From contig NZ_SHLD01000001.1 of assembly GCF_004217615.1 (NCBI RefSeq), forward strand, positions 3,906,001 to 3,970,000: 64,000 nucleotides of DNA, read 5' to 3'. The stretch is from Micromonospora kangleipakensis. GTDB taxonomy: Bacteria; Actinomycetota; Actinomycetes; Mycobacteriales; Micromonosporaceae. A model generated the notes under the pieces. It was not told the DNA's origin and did no database searches. It saw only the letters and a program-made list of their open reading frames with translations. This document shows, one piece after another, positions 20,011 through 28,063 of this stretch; position 1 is the first letter of the stretch; every line of letters begins with the position of its first letter. The position numbers and the translations under genes were made by a program.

Positions 20011-20964
20011 GTGGCCTTCGCGCTCCGTAAGCGCGGCCCGAGCACCTTCGAGCGGGCCGCCGACGGCTCGATGACGCTCATGGAGCACATCCATGAGCTG
20101 CGCAACCGCCTGTTCCGCGCCTCCCTGGCGATCGTGGTCGGCTTCGGCTTCGGCGTCTGGCTGTCCGGTCCGGTGCTGCACCTGCTGCAGAAGCCGTACT
20201 GCGACCTGCCGAAGGCGCGGCTCGTCAACGGCACCTGCAACTTCGTGCAGCTCGGGCCGGCCGACCTGTTCCTGTTGCAGATGAAGGTGGCGCTCTGGGT
20301 CGGGCTGATCATCGCGGCGCCGATCTGGCTGTACCAGCTCTGGGCGTTCATCGCGCCGGGCCTGCACCGGCACGAGCGGCGGTACGCGTACTTCTTCACC
20401 GGCCTGGCGGCGCCGCTGTTCGGCGGCGGCGCGGTGCTGGCCTACTTCGTCACCTCCAAGGGCCTTGAGTTCCTGCTCAACGTCTCCGGTGGCGGTGACA
20501 TCACCACGACGCTGGACATCACCCGGTACATCTCGTTCGTCACGAATCTCATCCTGCTGTTCGGGGTGGCGTTCGAGTTCCCACTGATCGTGCTGATGCT
20601 CAACTTCGTGGGGCTGGCCAGCGCGAAGCGGCTGTTCGGCTGGTGGCGGGTGGCGATCTTCGTCTTCTTCGCCTTCTCCGCGGTGGTCACCCCGACGCCC
20701 GATCCGTTCGGCATGACCGCGCTGGCCATCTGCCTCTCCGCGCTCTACTTCGGCGCGGTGGCGGTGGCCTTCCTCAACGACAGGCGGCGCGGCCGGGGTC
20801 GGGAGATCTACTCGGACCTCAGCGACGACGAGGTGTCGCCGCTGGACCTGACCGCCGAGCCGGTCGAGGCCGGTGCGCGGGTGGAGACGGTCGCCCCGGT
20901 CGGGGCGCCGGAGCCGGTCGCCGCGCCCGCGCCGATCGAGCGCCGCTACGACGACATGACCTGA
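20011..20964 (+). CDS. tatC: Sec-independent translocase subunit TatC
   Basis: Receptor for twin-arginine signal peptides, 317 aa, six membrane helices. Conserved N-terminal MTLMEHIHELRNRLFRA with the catalytic-type Glu, LWAFIAPGLHRHERRY and FEFPLIVLMLNFVGL. A hydrophilic ~65-residue C-terminal extension rich in Ala, Pro and Glu is cytoplasmic. GTG at 20011. Followed by a strong hairpin terminator. NamZ (42624) carries an RR-type signal and may be a client. Confidence 0.97.
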   Translation: MAFALRKRGPSTFERAADGSMTLMEHIHELRNRLFRASLAIVVGFGFGVWLSGPVLHLLQKPYCDLPKARLVNGTCNFVQLGPADLFLLQMKVALWVGLIIAAPIWLYQLWAFIAPGLHRHERRYAYFFTGLAAPLFGGGAVLAYFVTSKGLEFLLNVSGGGDITTTLDITRYISFVTNLILLFGVAFEFPLIVLMLNFVGLASAKRLFGWWRVAIFVFFAFSAVVTPTPDPFGMTALAICLSALYFGAVAVAFLNDRRRGRGREIYSDLSDDEVSPLDLTAEPVEAGARVETVAPVGAPEPVAAPAPIERRYDDMT

Positions 20965-20990
20965 CCGGGCTCCTCGGAACACCGACGCGG

Positions 20991-21016
20991 ACGCCGCCCC
21001 GACCGGGGCGGCGTTC
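20991..21016 (+). terminator. Hairpin terminator after tatC
   Basis: ACGCCGCCCC, loop GACC, GGGGCGGCGT, then TT: a perfect 10-bp stem. Confidence 0.75.
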
Positions 21017-21045
21017 GGCGTAGCCGGGGGTGTGCGCCGGACCGG

Positions 21046-21432
21046 TCACAGCCGCGCCAGGAGACGGTCGAGCGCCGGCGGCACCCGGGCGGGCGGGAGC
21101 GCGCCGGCGAGCAGGTCGGCGTACCGCGCCTTCCGTCCGGACCGGGTGCCGATGAACCGGTGGAGCTGAGCGGCGAGCGGGCGGACGAATCCCTCCTCGG
21201 CGACGTCGTAGAGGCCCGCGAGGTCGCGGCCGAGGCCCCGCGGGCCGAACAGGTCGAGGAAGTGCCCGATGTTGGTGATCCCGCCCATCGGCACGATCGC
21301 CACCCCGGCCAGGGATCGCCCACCCCGCCGCGCCACCGCCTCCAGCGCGTGGCGATCGCTGGTACCCTCCACCAACACCACCGTGCGCGCCCGCAGACCG
21401 GCCGCCCGGTGCAGGCTGGTCCGCAGATCCAC
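21046..21432 (-). CDS. Stand-alone TOPRIM-domain protein
   Basis: 128-aa protein consisting almost only of a TOPRIM fold like that at the end of OLD-family nucleases: VVLVEGTSDRHALEAVA with the catalytic Glu and Asp, AIVPMGGITNIGHFL, and LYDVAEEGFVRPL in the place of the acidic DxD motif. There is no ATPase domain. GTG at 21432 is preceded by GGGAGGTG at the right distance; a longer ATG start at 21535 would overlap the divergent gene's promoter. Possibly a nuclease or nucleotidyl-transfer enzyme; substrate unknown. Confidence 0.75.
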   Translation of the reverse strand: MDLRTSLHRAAGLRARTVVLVEGTSDRHALEAVARRGGRSLAGVAIVPMGGITNIGHFLDLFGPRGLGRDLAGLYDVAEEGFVRPLAAQLHRFIGTRSGRKARYADLLAGALPPARVPPALDRLLARL

Positions 21433-21531
21433 CGCCCACCTCCCGCCGATCTCGATACCCTGCCCGCGCCCGCGCCGGCCGGCAACCGGTATCCGGCTCG
21501 GGTGCACCGGCACGACGGTGATCAGTCCCGG

Positions 21532-21537
21532 CATACT
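21532..21537 (+). promoter_or_regulatory. -10 hexamer of the 131-aa membrane protein
   Basis: CATACT followed by 6 nt and GTG at 21544. Confidence 0.4.
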
Positions 21538-21543
21538 GGCCCG

Positions 21544-21939
21544 GTGATCGACAACGGATCGCCGGGCCGACCGGACCTCTCCTCCGCGCTGCGGTTCCTC
21601 AGCGAGCTGATCGCCTGGGTGGCCACGCCGTGGGCGCTCGCCCCGCACTCGGTGCCGCTGGCGGTCGCCTCGGTGGTCGTCCTGGTGGGGCTGCCGACCG
21701 TCTTCGCCACCCCCGGCGACAAGAACCACGTCCTGGTCCCCGTGCCCGGGGCGGTCACCATCGCGCTGGTGGGGTTGCAACTGGTCGCCGCGGCGGTGTC
21801 GGCCTGGTTCGCGTGGCCGTGGCCGGCCGCGCTGGTCGTGACCGCCGTGGCGCTGTCCACCGTGGTCACCGAGCTGCCGCGCTGGCGTCGGCTCGCCCCG
21901 CTCGGCCCCGAGGGCCGGCCCTCGCACCGACCTGCCTGA
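21544..21939 (+). CDS. Conserved hypothetical membrane protein (3 TM)
   Basis: 131 aa with three predicted membrane helices (around residues 20-50, 60-85 and 86-105) and a short basic tail. No family recognised and no catalytic motif. Leaderless GTG. Divergent from the TOPRIM gene; converges on the BtuF-like gene across a hairpin. Confidence 0.75.
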   Translation: MIDNGSPGRPDLSSALRFLSELIAWVATPWALAPHSVPLAVASVVVLVGLPTVFATPGDKNHVLVPVPGAVTIALVGLQLVAAAVSAWFAWPWPAALVVTAVALSTVVTELPRWRRLAPLGPEGRPSHRPA

Positions 21940-21947
21940 CCCGCCCG

Positions 21948-21972
21948 CGGCCGGCGACTACCTCGCCGGCCG
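21948..21972. terminator. Bidirectional hairpin between convergent genes
   Basis: CGGCCGGCGA, 5-nt loop, TCGCCGGCCG: perfect 10-bp stem between stops at 21939 (+) and 22052 (-). Confidence 0.65.
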
Positions 21973-22051
21973 GGCCGAGCGGGACCTGTGCCAGCGGGCC
22001 CACCGACGGGCGGCGACCCGACCGCGCGTCGGCGGACCGGGCCGGGCGGCG

Positions 22052-22936
22052 TCAGGCCACCCGGCGGATGCTGCCCGCCGGCGGGGCCGGCACGGCGCCC
22101 GGGTGCAGGATCCCCGCGATCGCCTCGACCCCGTCGACCAGCCGGGGGCCGGCCCGCACGATCAGCCCATCCGCGTCGACGGCCCAGACCTCCGCGTCCG
22201 GGAAGTGCGGGACCACCGCCGCGGCCTGCTCGGCCGCCCCGTCGAGGTGGAAGCCGCACGGGGTGACCAGCACGACCTCCGGCGCCGCCGCCCGCAGCGC
22301 CGCCCAGGTGGTGGGTGTCGAGCGGGCGCCGGGGTGGGTGGCCACCGGCTTGCCGCCGGCGGCCCGGACCTGGTCGGGGATCCAGTGACCGGCGCCGAAC
22401 GGCGGGTCCACCCATTCCACCACCGCGACCCGGCGCCGGGCCCGGCCGGCCACCGCCGCGCTGACCCCGGCCAGCCGCGCCCGCAGGCCGTCCACCAGGG
22501 CCTCCGCCCGATCCGGTACGCGGGCCGCCGCCCCGACCGCGAGGATGGTGCCGAGCACCTCCTCCAGCGTGTACGGGTCCAGCGACAGCACGTCGGCCCG
22601 GCAGCCGAGGTGGTCCAACGCGTCGGCGACCCGCCCGGCGGGCAGGGCACAGACCCGGCACAGGTCCTGGGTGAGGATCAGGTCGGGGTCGAGCCCGGCG
22701 AGCGCGCCCGCGTGCAGGGTGTAGAGGTCGGCGCCCGCGGCGAGCTGCCCCTTGACGTACGCGTCGATCTCGCCGGGGCTCATCCCCCGGGTGTCCCGGC
22801 CGCCCACGACGACGGTCTTGCCGGCCCGGTCGGCCGCCGGCAGCTCGCACTCGAAGGTCACCCCGACCAGGTCCTCGGCGAGGCCCAGGGCGTAGACGAT
22901 CTCGGTGGCGGACGGCAGCAGGGAGACCAGGCGCAT
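22052..22936 (-). CDS. BtuF-like periplasmic-binding-fold protein without signal peptide
   Basis: 294-aa protein of the cobalamin/ferric-siderophore binding class III fold: MRLVSLLPSATEIVYALGLAEDLVGVTFEC, a long linking helix, and WVDPPFGAGHWIPDQVRAAGG. It lacks an export signal and lipobox, so it is probably cytoplasmic, and there is no permease nearby. Such proteins are annotated as cobalamin-binding or ABC-substrate-binding; the ligand is not proven. Probably leaderless (CAGGAT 6 nt upstream of ATG). Confidence 0.88.
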   Translation of the reverse strand: MRLVSLLPSATEIVYALGLAEDLVGVTFECELPAADRAGKTVVVGGRDTRGMSPGEIDAYVKGQLAAGADLYTLHAGALAGLDPDLILTQDLCRVCALPAGRVADALDHLGCRADVLSLDPYTLEEVLGTILAVGAAARVPDRAEALVDGLRARLAGVSAAVAGRARRRVAVVEWVDPPFGAGHWIPDQVRAAGGKPVATHPGARSTPTTWAALRAAAPEVVLVTPCGFHLDGAAEQAAAVVPHFPDAEVWAVDADGLIVRAGPRLVDGVEAIAGILHPGAVPAPPAGSIRRVA

Positions 22937-22942
22937 CCCGCC

Positions 22943-22948
22943 ATCCTG
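22943..22948 (-). promoter_or_regulatory. Possible -10 of the BtuF-like gene
   Basis: CAGGAT on the minus strand, 6 nt before ATG at 22936. Confidence 0.35.
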
Positions 22949-23135
22949 CCCGCCCACCGCAGGCACCCCGCGCCGCCCCCGCAGTTGCCCGATCCGGACC
23001 TCTCCACGCTGGCCCGGCGATAGGCTGGGTCGGCGCCGGGAGGGCACGGACGCGTCGGTCGTCGCCGCTGCACGGGTCGCCACGGTCCACCTCGGGGCCG
23101 TCCGCCCCGACGGCGATCTCGCGGGAGGCGGTGCG

Positions 23136-23513
23136 GTGTCGGATCCCATCGGAGCGTTCTTCGACCGACTCGCCGGCGGCGGGTACGAGCGTCTGCTGCG
23201 CAAGACCCGCGGTACCGTCCGGTTCGAGCTGACCGGAGACGACGGGGTCGACCTCTGGCACCTGACCATCGCCGACGGGCGGGTCGCGGTGTCCCGGGAG
23301 CCGCTTGACGCGGACGCGCTGATCTGCACCGACCGGGCCACCTTCGCGCGGATAACCCGGGGCGAGGCGAAGCCGCTGGCGGCGTGGCTGCGCAATGACC
23401 TCACCATCGATGGGCAGTTCGGCTTCGTCGTCCTGCTGGAGCGGCTCGTCGCCGCGCCGCCGGGGGCCCGGCACCCGCGCGCCATGGCTGGCGACCGGCA
23501 GGAGTCGGCGTGA
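23136..23513 (+). CDS. SCP2-like sterol-carrier-domain protein
   Basis: 125-aa single-domain protein resembling SCP2 sterol-binding folds: VRFELTGDDGVDLWHLTIADGRVAVSR, then DALICTDRATFARITRGEAKPLAAWLRNDLTIDGQ. Hydrophobic-ligand binding is typical of the fold; the ligand is unknown. GTG at 23136 has GGGAGG 7 nt upstream. The stop overlaps the start of the glycosidase gene by 4 nt (GTGA), so they form a coupled pair. Confidence 0.88.
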   Translation: MSDPIGAFFDRLAGGGYERLLRKTRGTVRFELTGDDGVDLWHLTIADGRVAVSREPLDADALICTDRATFARITRGEAKPLAAWLRNDLTIDGQFGFVVLLERLVAAPPGARHPRAMAGDRQESA

Positions 23514-25570
23514 ACCCGAATGTGGCCCGGGTGCTGGACGGCAACATCTTCGTGCTCAGCGGGGACAACGGTGACATCGAGGCGACCGCCGCCAACGTGT
23601 GCGGCTTCTTCGACTTCGACACCCGCTTCCTGTCGCTGTGGCGCCTCCGGCTGAACGGCGAACGGCTGAACCCGCTCTCCATCGCCGAACGGGACTACTT
23701 CGCACTGCGATTCTTCCTGGTGCCGGGCGAGCCCACCCATTACGTGGACGCGAAGGCCTCGGTGATCCGGGAGCGGTCCATCACCGGCGGCATCTTCGAG
23801 GAGCGGCTGACCGTGCTCAATCACGACCGGGAGCCGGTGGAGTTCAGCGTACGGCTGGAGGCGGCGAGCGACTTCGCCCCGATCCAAGCGGTCAGCGAGG
23901 AGCGTGAGCCGGTGGGACGGCTCTATCGGCGCGTCGAGGAGGGCTGTCTGCGGCTCGGCTACCGCCGGGAGAAGTTCCACCGGGAGACGGTGATCTCGGC
24001 CGACGAGCCGGCGGCCGTCGACGAGAACGGGCTGACGTACACCGTGCGGGTGGACGCGAACGGGGAGTGGACGACGACCCTTCGGGTCCGGGCGCTGGTG
24101 TTGCGGCCGGACGGCCGGGACGTTCGGGAGCAGCTGGACCGGCCCCCCCGGCGGACCAACGCGGAGCAGCAGGACGACCTGGCGGGCTGGCTGGCCCGGG
24201 CGCCGCAGCTGAGCTGCGACTGGGACGCCGTGACCACTACCTACCGCCGGAGCCTGGTCGACCTGGCCGCGCTGCGGTACTCCCCGCTGACCCTCCCGGA
24301 CCAGGCGATGCCCGCCGCCGGCCTGCCCTGGGTCGCCACCATCACCGGGCGGGACAGTATCCTGACCAGCTTCCAGGCGCTGCCGGTCGCCCCGGAGCTG
24401 GCGGTGGCCACCCTGCGGATGCTCGGCATCGACCAGGGCTCGGTGCTCGACGACTTCCGCGACGAGGAGCCGGGCAAGATCCTGCGCGAGTTCCGCTACG
24501 GCGAGCAGGCGGCCTTCGAGGAGCGACCCGAGTCGCCGTACTACGGCAGCGCCGACGCCACCCCGCTATACGTGGTGCTGCTCGACGAGTACGAGCGGTG
24601 GACCGGCGACGCCGCCCTGGTGCGGGACCTCGAGGACGAGGCCCGGGCGGCGCTGAACTGGATTGACGAGTACGGCGACCTCCTCGGCGACGGCTACGTC
24701 CGCTACCAGCGGCGCAACGCGCGGACCGGGCTGGAGAACCAGGGCTGGAAGGACTCGCCGGAGGCGATCTGCTACGCCGACGGCCGGCTGCCGGCACCGC
24801 CCCGGGCCACCTGCGAGCTGCAGGGGTACGCGTACGACGCGAAGCTGCGCGGGGCCCGGCTGGCCCGCGAGTTCTGGGGCGATCCGGCGTACGCGGACCG
24901 GCTGGAGCGGGAGGCGGCGGCGCTGCGGGAGCGCTTCGAGCGGGACTTCTGGATCGCCGACCGGGGTTACTACGCGCTCGCGCTGGACGCCGACGGCCGG
25001 CAGGTCGACGCGCTCGCCTCCAACATGGGGCATCTGTTGTGGAGCGGCATCGTCGAGGAGTCCCGGGCCGCGCAGGTCGCCACGCACCTGCTCGGCCCCC
25101 GGCTCTTCTCCGGCTGGGGGGTGCGGACGCTGGCCGACGGGCAGGCGCGGTACAACCCGCTGGGCCACCACGTGGGCGCGGTCTGGCCGTTCGACAACGC
25201 GCTGATCGCCTGGGGGCTGCGCCGCTACCGCCTCGCCGAGGAGGCGGGGCGGATCGCCGAGGGGATCATCGACGCGGCGTACCACTTCCAGGGCCGGCTG
25301 CCGGAGGCGTTCGCCGGCTATCCCCGGGAGCTGACCCGCTACCCGGTGCGCTATCCGGCGGCGAACAGCCCGCAGGCGCTGGCCACCGGCGCGACGTTCC
25401 TGCTGCTGCGGGCCCTGCTCGGGCTGGAGCCGGCCGGGGAGCACCTGGTGATGGCGCCGCGGGTGCCGGCCCGGTTCGGCCGGGTGGAGCTGCTGGACAT
25501 CCCCGGGCGGTGGGGCCGGATCGACGTGATCGGCAGCGGGTTGGCCCACGCGGACGGCGGGCGATGGTGA
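23510..25570 (+). CDS. Glycogen-debranching-enzyme-like glycoside hydrolase
   Basis: 686-aa cytoplasmic enzyme. The N-terminal glycogen-debranching N-domain (~10-200: RVLDGNIFVLSGDNGDIEAT, GFFDFDTRFLS) precedes an (alpha/alpha)6 barrel of the amylo-1,6-glucosidase/GH63-like clan (WVATITGRDSILTSFQAL, ENQGWKDSPEAICYADG, GHHVGAVWPFDNALIAWGL). Acidic residues in GWKDS are candidate catalytic groups. Likely acts on alpha-glucans or trehalose-like sugars; exact substrate unknown. GTG inside the stop of the SCP2-like gene. Confidence 0.92.
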   Translation: MNPNVARVLDGNIFVLSGDNGDIEATAANVCGFFDFDTRFLSLWRLRLNGERLNPLSIAERDYFALRFFLVPGEPTHYVDAKASVIRERSITGGIFEERLTVLNHDREPVEFSVRLEAASDFAPIQAVSEEREPVGRLYRRVEEGCLRLGYRREKFHRETVISADEPAAVDENGLTYTVRVDANGEWTTTLRVRALVLRPDGRDVREQLDRPPRRTNAEQQDDLAGWLARAPQLSCDWDAVTTTYRRSLVDLAALRYSPLTLPDQAMPAAGLPWVATITGRDSILTSFQALPVAPELAVATLRMLGIDQGSVLDDFRDEEPGKILREFRYGEQAAFEERPESPYYGSADATPLYVVLLDEYERWTGDAALVRDLEDEARAALNWIDEYGDLLGDGYVRYQRRNARTGLENQGWKDSPEAICYADGRLPAPPRATCELQGYAYDAKLRGARLAREFWGDPAYADRLEREAAALRERFERDFWIADRGYYALALDADGRQVDALASNMGHLLWSGIVEESRAAQVATHLLGPRLFSGWGVRTLADGQARYNPLGHHVGAVWPFDNALIAWGLRRYRLAEEAGRIAEGIIDAAYHFQGRLPEAFAGYPRELTRYPVRYPAANSPQALATGATFLLLRALLGLEPAGEHLVMAPRVPARFGRVELLDIPGRWGRIDVIGSGLAHADGGRW

Positions 25571-25620
25571 GCCCGGCCACCCTCGCGGCGCGGCGGGTTG
25601 GTGGTCGTTCCGGGTCGGTC

Positions 25621-25626
25621 TAGCGT
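25621..25626 (+). promoter_or_regulatory. Possible -10 of the alcohol dehydrogenase
   Basis: TAGCGT with ~60-nt leader to ATG 25688; ribosome site GGAGGA. Confidence 0.4.
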
Positions 25627-25687
25627 TCGCCGGGGCGCGCCGTCGGCGCCCGACAGCCCATCACCGCCCACCCGGAGGACTCCCTTC

Positions 25688-26731
25688 ATGCGCGCCACCG
25701 TGATCCACGGCCCGAACGACATCCGCATCGAGGAGGTGCCGGACGCCGCCGTCCGCACCTCCACCGACGCCGTCGTCCGCACCGTGCTCGCCTGCATCTG
25801 CGGCAGCGACCTGTGGGCGTACCGCGGAGTGGCCAAGCGCCAGCCCGGGCAGCGGATCGGTCACGAGTTCCTCGGCGTGGTCGAGGCCGTCGGCGCCGAG
25901 GTGACCTCGGTCCGGGCCGGCGACCTGGTGGTGGCGCCGTTCGTCTGGTCCGACGGGGTCTGCGACTTCTGCCGCGAGGGCCTGCAGACCTCCTGCCCGC
26001 ACGGCGGCTTCTGGGGCGAGCCCGGCTCGGACGGCGGCCAGGGGGAGGCCGTCCGCGTCCCACACGCCGACGGCACCCTGGTCAAGCTCCCCGCCGAGGC
26101 GGCCGGCGACGAGCGGCTGCTCACCGCGATGCTGGCCCTGTCCGACGTGATGTCCACCGGCCACCACGCCGCCCTGGCCGCCCGGGTCCGCCCCGGCGCC
26201 ACCGTCGCCGTGGTCGGCGACGGCGCCGTCGGGCTCTGCGGGGTGCTCGCCGCCCGGCGGCTCGGCGCCGAGCAGATCATCGCGCTGGGCCGGCACAGCG
26301 CCCGCACCGACATCGCCCGCTCCTTCGGCGCCACCGATGTGGTCGCCGAGCGGGGCGACGCCGCGATCGCCGCGGTCCGGGAGCTGACCAAGGGGCAGGG
26401 CGCGCACGCCGTGCTGGAGGCCGTCGGCACCGAGGAGTCGATGCGTACCGCGATCTCGATCGCCCGCGACGGCGGCGCGGTCGGTTACGTCGGCGTGCCG
26501 CACGGCGGCAGCGCCGGCGTCGACATCGGCCAGATGTTCGGCCGCAACGTCGCGCTCGGCGGCGGCGTGGCGCCGGCCCGCGCGTACATCCCGGAGCTGC
26601 TCGCCGGCGTGCTGGACGGCACCATCGACCCGTCGCCGGTCTTCGACCGGTCGGCGAGCCTCGACCAGGTGCCGGACGGCTACCGGGCGATGGACGAGCG
26701 CACCGCGCTCAAGGTCCGCATCACCTTCTGA
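25688..26731 (+). CDS. Zinc-type alcohol dehydrogenase (MDR family)
   Basis: 347-aa medium-chain dehydrogenase/reductase. Catalytic zinc motif CICGSD and GHEFLGVVEAVG; nucleotide fold VAVVGDGAVGLCGVLAA. In the structural-zinc lobe the first of the usual four Cys is replaced (SDGVCDFCREGLQTSC keeps three), a pattern seen in a subgroup of the family. Substrate unknown. ATG with GGAGGA upstream. Confidence 0.93.
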   Translation: MRATVIHGPNDIRIEEVPDAAVRTSTDAVVRTVLACICGSDLWAYRGVAKRQPGQRIGHEFLGVVEAVGAEVTSVRAGDLVVAPFVWSDGVCDFCREGLQTSCPHGGFWGEPGSDGGQGEAVRVPHADGTLVKLPAEAAGDERLLTAMLALSDVMSTGHHAALAARVRPGATVAVVGDGAVGLCGVLAARRLGAEQIIALGRHSARTDIARSFGATDVVAERGDAAIAAVRELTKGQGAHAVLEAVGTEESMRTAISIARDGGAVGYVGVPHGGSAGVDIGQMFGRNVALGGGVAPARAYIPELLAGVLDGTIDPSPVFDRSASLDQVPDGYRAMDERTALKVRITF

Positions 26732-26796
26732 CGAGGGTCGTCACCGGTCCGGGGCGTCGACGGCGGGCTGGGGCCAACCACCGAGGCAGAAATACG

Positions 26797-26843
26797 GGCC
26801 ACGCAGCGCGCCGCCGGACTGTCCGCGGTTACGCTGCGTGGCC
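26797..26843. repeat. 12-bp inverted repeat with 23-nt loop
   Basis: GGCCACGCAGCG at 26797-26808 and its exact complement CGCTGCGTGGCC at 26832-26843. About 65 nt past the alcohol dehydrogenase stop: a terminator hairpin or a remnant element end. Confidence 0.55.
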
Positions 26844-27051
26844 GGGCGGGCAGCTCGTCGGCGGGACGGAGCCACCGGGCCCGACCGACGACGACCTGCC
26901 GCGCCGTGCTCCCTCCGGCCACCTGCGGCCGACGTCGCGCCCCCGTTCCTCGCCACGTCCTCCGGAGGCCGCCGGGGGAGCGCCCTGGCATCACGTCGTG
27001 CCAACCCCGAACGGGCGTGGCCACGGCGGTTGCCAAAGGCGGTCGTAATCG

Positions 27052-27063
27052 TACGCATGCGTA
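27052..27063. promoter_or_regulatory. Perfect palindrome, candidate operator of the HTH cassette
   Basis: TACGCATGCGTA, a 12-bp dyad 76 nt upstream of the HTH regulator start, next to a TTGATT (27082-27087) with TAAACG 18 nt later that could be -35/-10. Autoregulation by the downstream HTH protein is inferred. Confidence 0.35.
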
Positions 27064-27138
27064 AAGTGGAGCTGTCAATGCTTGATTCCGGTTCGGGCTC
27101 TCGTGTAAACGTTGGCTTCCGCCGCGCGAGGAGTCCCC

Positions 27139-27606
27139 ATGCCTGAAGCCCCCGAGCCACCTGGCGACACGTTCGCCGAGCGTCTCGACTGGCTGTTCCG
27201 CACCTCCCGGGATCCGGCCGGCAGGCCGTACAGCGTCCGGTACGTGGCCACCGAGCTGACCCGCCGTGGCTGCCGGATCTCCCACACCCATCTGAGCAAC
27301 CTGCGGCAGGGGCGGGCCCCCGACCCGCGGCGGTCCGTCGTGGACGCCATCGCCGGCTTCTTCGGGCGACCGCCCGCCTTCTTCGCCGAGCAGGCCGGCA
27401 GCCAGGACGAGGGTGACCTCGTCCACGCCCTGGCCGATCCGCACATCAAGCAGGTCGCCATGCGGCTGGCCGACGCCCGGCTGTCACCCGAGGGGCACGC
27501 GGCGGTGGTAGCGATGATCGAGCAGGTGCAACGGCTGGAGGCCGCGGCGCGCCGCCGCCGGGACGACCAGCGGCACGACCTCGAACGGTCCGCCGCCGGT
27601 GACTGA
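27139..27606 (+). CDS. HTH (XRE-like) regulator of the zincin/MAB_1171c cassette
   Basis: 155-aa DNA-binding protein. An EspR/XRE-like N-terminal HTH (residues ~12-85: AERLDWLFRTSRDPAGRPYS, ISHTHLSNLRQGRAPDP, VDAIAGFFGRPPAFF) is followed by a helical C-terminal part (LADARLSPEGHAAVVAMIEQ) of the type that mediates dimers or effector sensing. ATG with GAGGAG upstream. Overlaps the next gene by 8 nt, first of four overlapping genes. Likely regulates the cassette and perhaps responds to the peptidase, as XRE/ImmA pairs do; not demonstrated for this family. Confidence 0.88.
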   Translation: MPEAPEPPGDTFAERLDWLFRTSRDPAGRPYSVRYVATELTRRGCRISHTHLSNLRQGRAPDPRRSVVDAIAGFFGRPPAFFAEQAGSQDEGDLVHALADPHIKQVAMRLADARLSPEGHAAVVAMIEQVQRLEAAARRRRDDQRHDLERSAAGD

Positions 27607-28063
27607 CGTCCTGGCGCCCGGGCACCGAGCGGTCACCCCGGGCTGCGTACGCCTGGACCGGTGGTGGCGGCTCGGCGGGACCGCCCCGTGGTGTCGCGGC
27701 TCCACCGCGGACCACATCCTGGTCGGGTCGCCGGGTCCGAGCCTGCACCGGGACCATCTCGCCCTGCACGGCGTCGGGCACATGGTCTTCGGCCACGTCG
27801 GTCACCCGGCGGTCGCGCAGGGCCTGCGTGGCGTGCTGGACGGTGCCGACCTGGCGGCCCTGCGCGAGCGGTCGACGCGGGTCGTCTACACGCCCGACGA
27901 GGAGTGGCAGGCCGAGGTCTTCGCCACCCGGGTGCGGCAGCTGGCCGTCGTCGCGCGCCCCGGCCCACCCGCCGGCGCGGAGCGGGTGCTGGCGAACCCT
28001 GCCACGGTGCTCGAACACCGGCCACGCCGGCCGCGGTCGACGGGAGAAGGCGATGCGACGTAG
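27599..28063 (+). CDS. ImmA/IrrE-like zincin-fold protein lacking the catalytic Glu
   Basis: 154-aa protein. The zinc-site helix reads HLALHGVGHMVFGH: both His (57 and 61) are kept but the HEXXH Glu is Gly. The third ligand helix is present as EEWQAEVFATRV. This indicates a zinc-binding but inactive peptidase homologue. The C-terminal ~35 residues are Pro/Arg-rich. It overlaps the HTH gene by 8 nt and the next zincin by 11 nt. It may act as a regulator or chaperone-like partner of the active paralogue. Alternative: a decayed gene, though codon use is normal. Confidence 0.8.
   Translation: MTDVLAPGHRAVTPGCVRLDRWWRLGGTAPWCRGSTADHILVGSPGPSLHRDHLALHGVGHMVFGHVGHPAVAQGLRGVLDGADLAALRERSTRVVYTPDEEWQAEVFATRVRQLAVVARPGPPAGAERVLANPATVLEHRPRRPRSTGEGDAT

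Larger units (their letters stand above)
26732..27138. other. 407-nt gene-free region upstream of the HTH cassette
   Basis: No frame with convincing codon use on either strand. It contains a 12-bp inverted repeat (26797/26843), a perfect 12-bp palindrome (27052-27063) and an AT-richer stretch 27041-27125, the most AT-rich of this neighbourhood, likely the promoter/operator of the downstream cassette. Confidence 0.6.

Noticed and set aside
25956..26010. Missing structural-zinc Cys in the alcohol dehydrogenase as a defect
   Set aside because: The same three-Cys arrangement occurs in a recognised subgroup of the family, so it is not evidence of decay.
26741..27160. Open frames on both strands in the 26.7-27.1 kb gap
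   Set aside because: Arg/Pro/Gly-rich translations with poor codon bias and no ribosome sites; region is better read as regulatory.
27599..27606. Overlap of the HTH gene and first zincin as evidence of a frameshift fusion
   Set aside because: Both frames have normal starts, stops and codon bias; an 8-nt overlap fits coupled separate genes.
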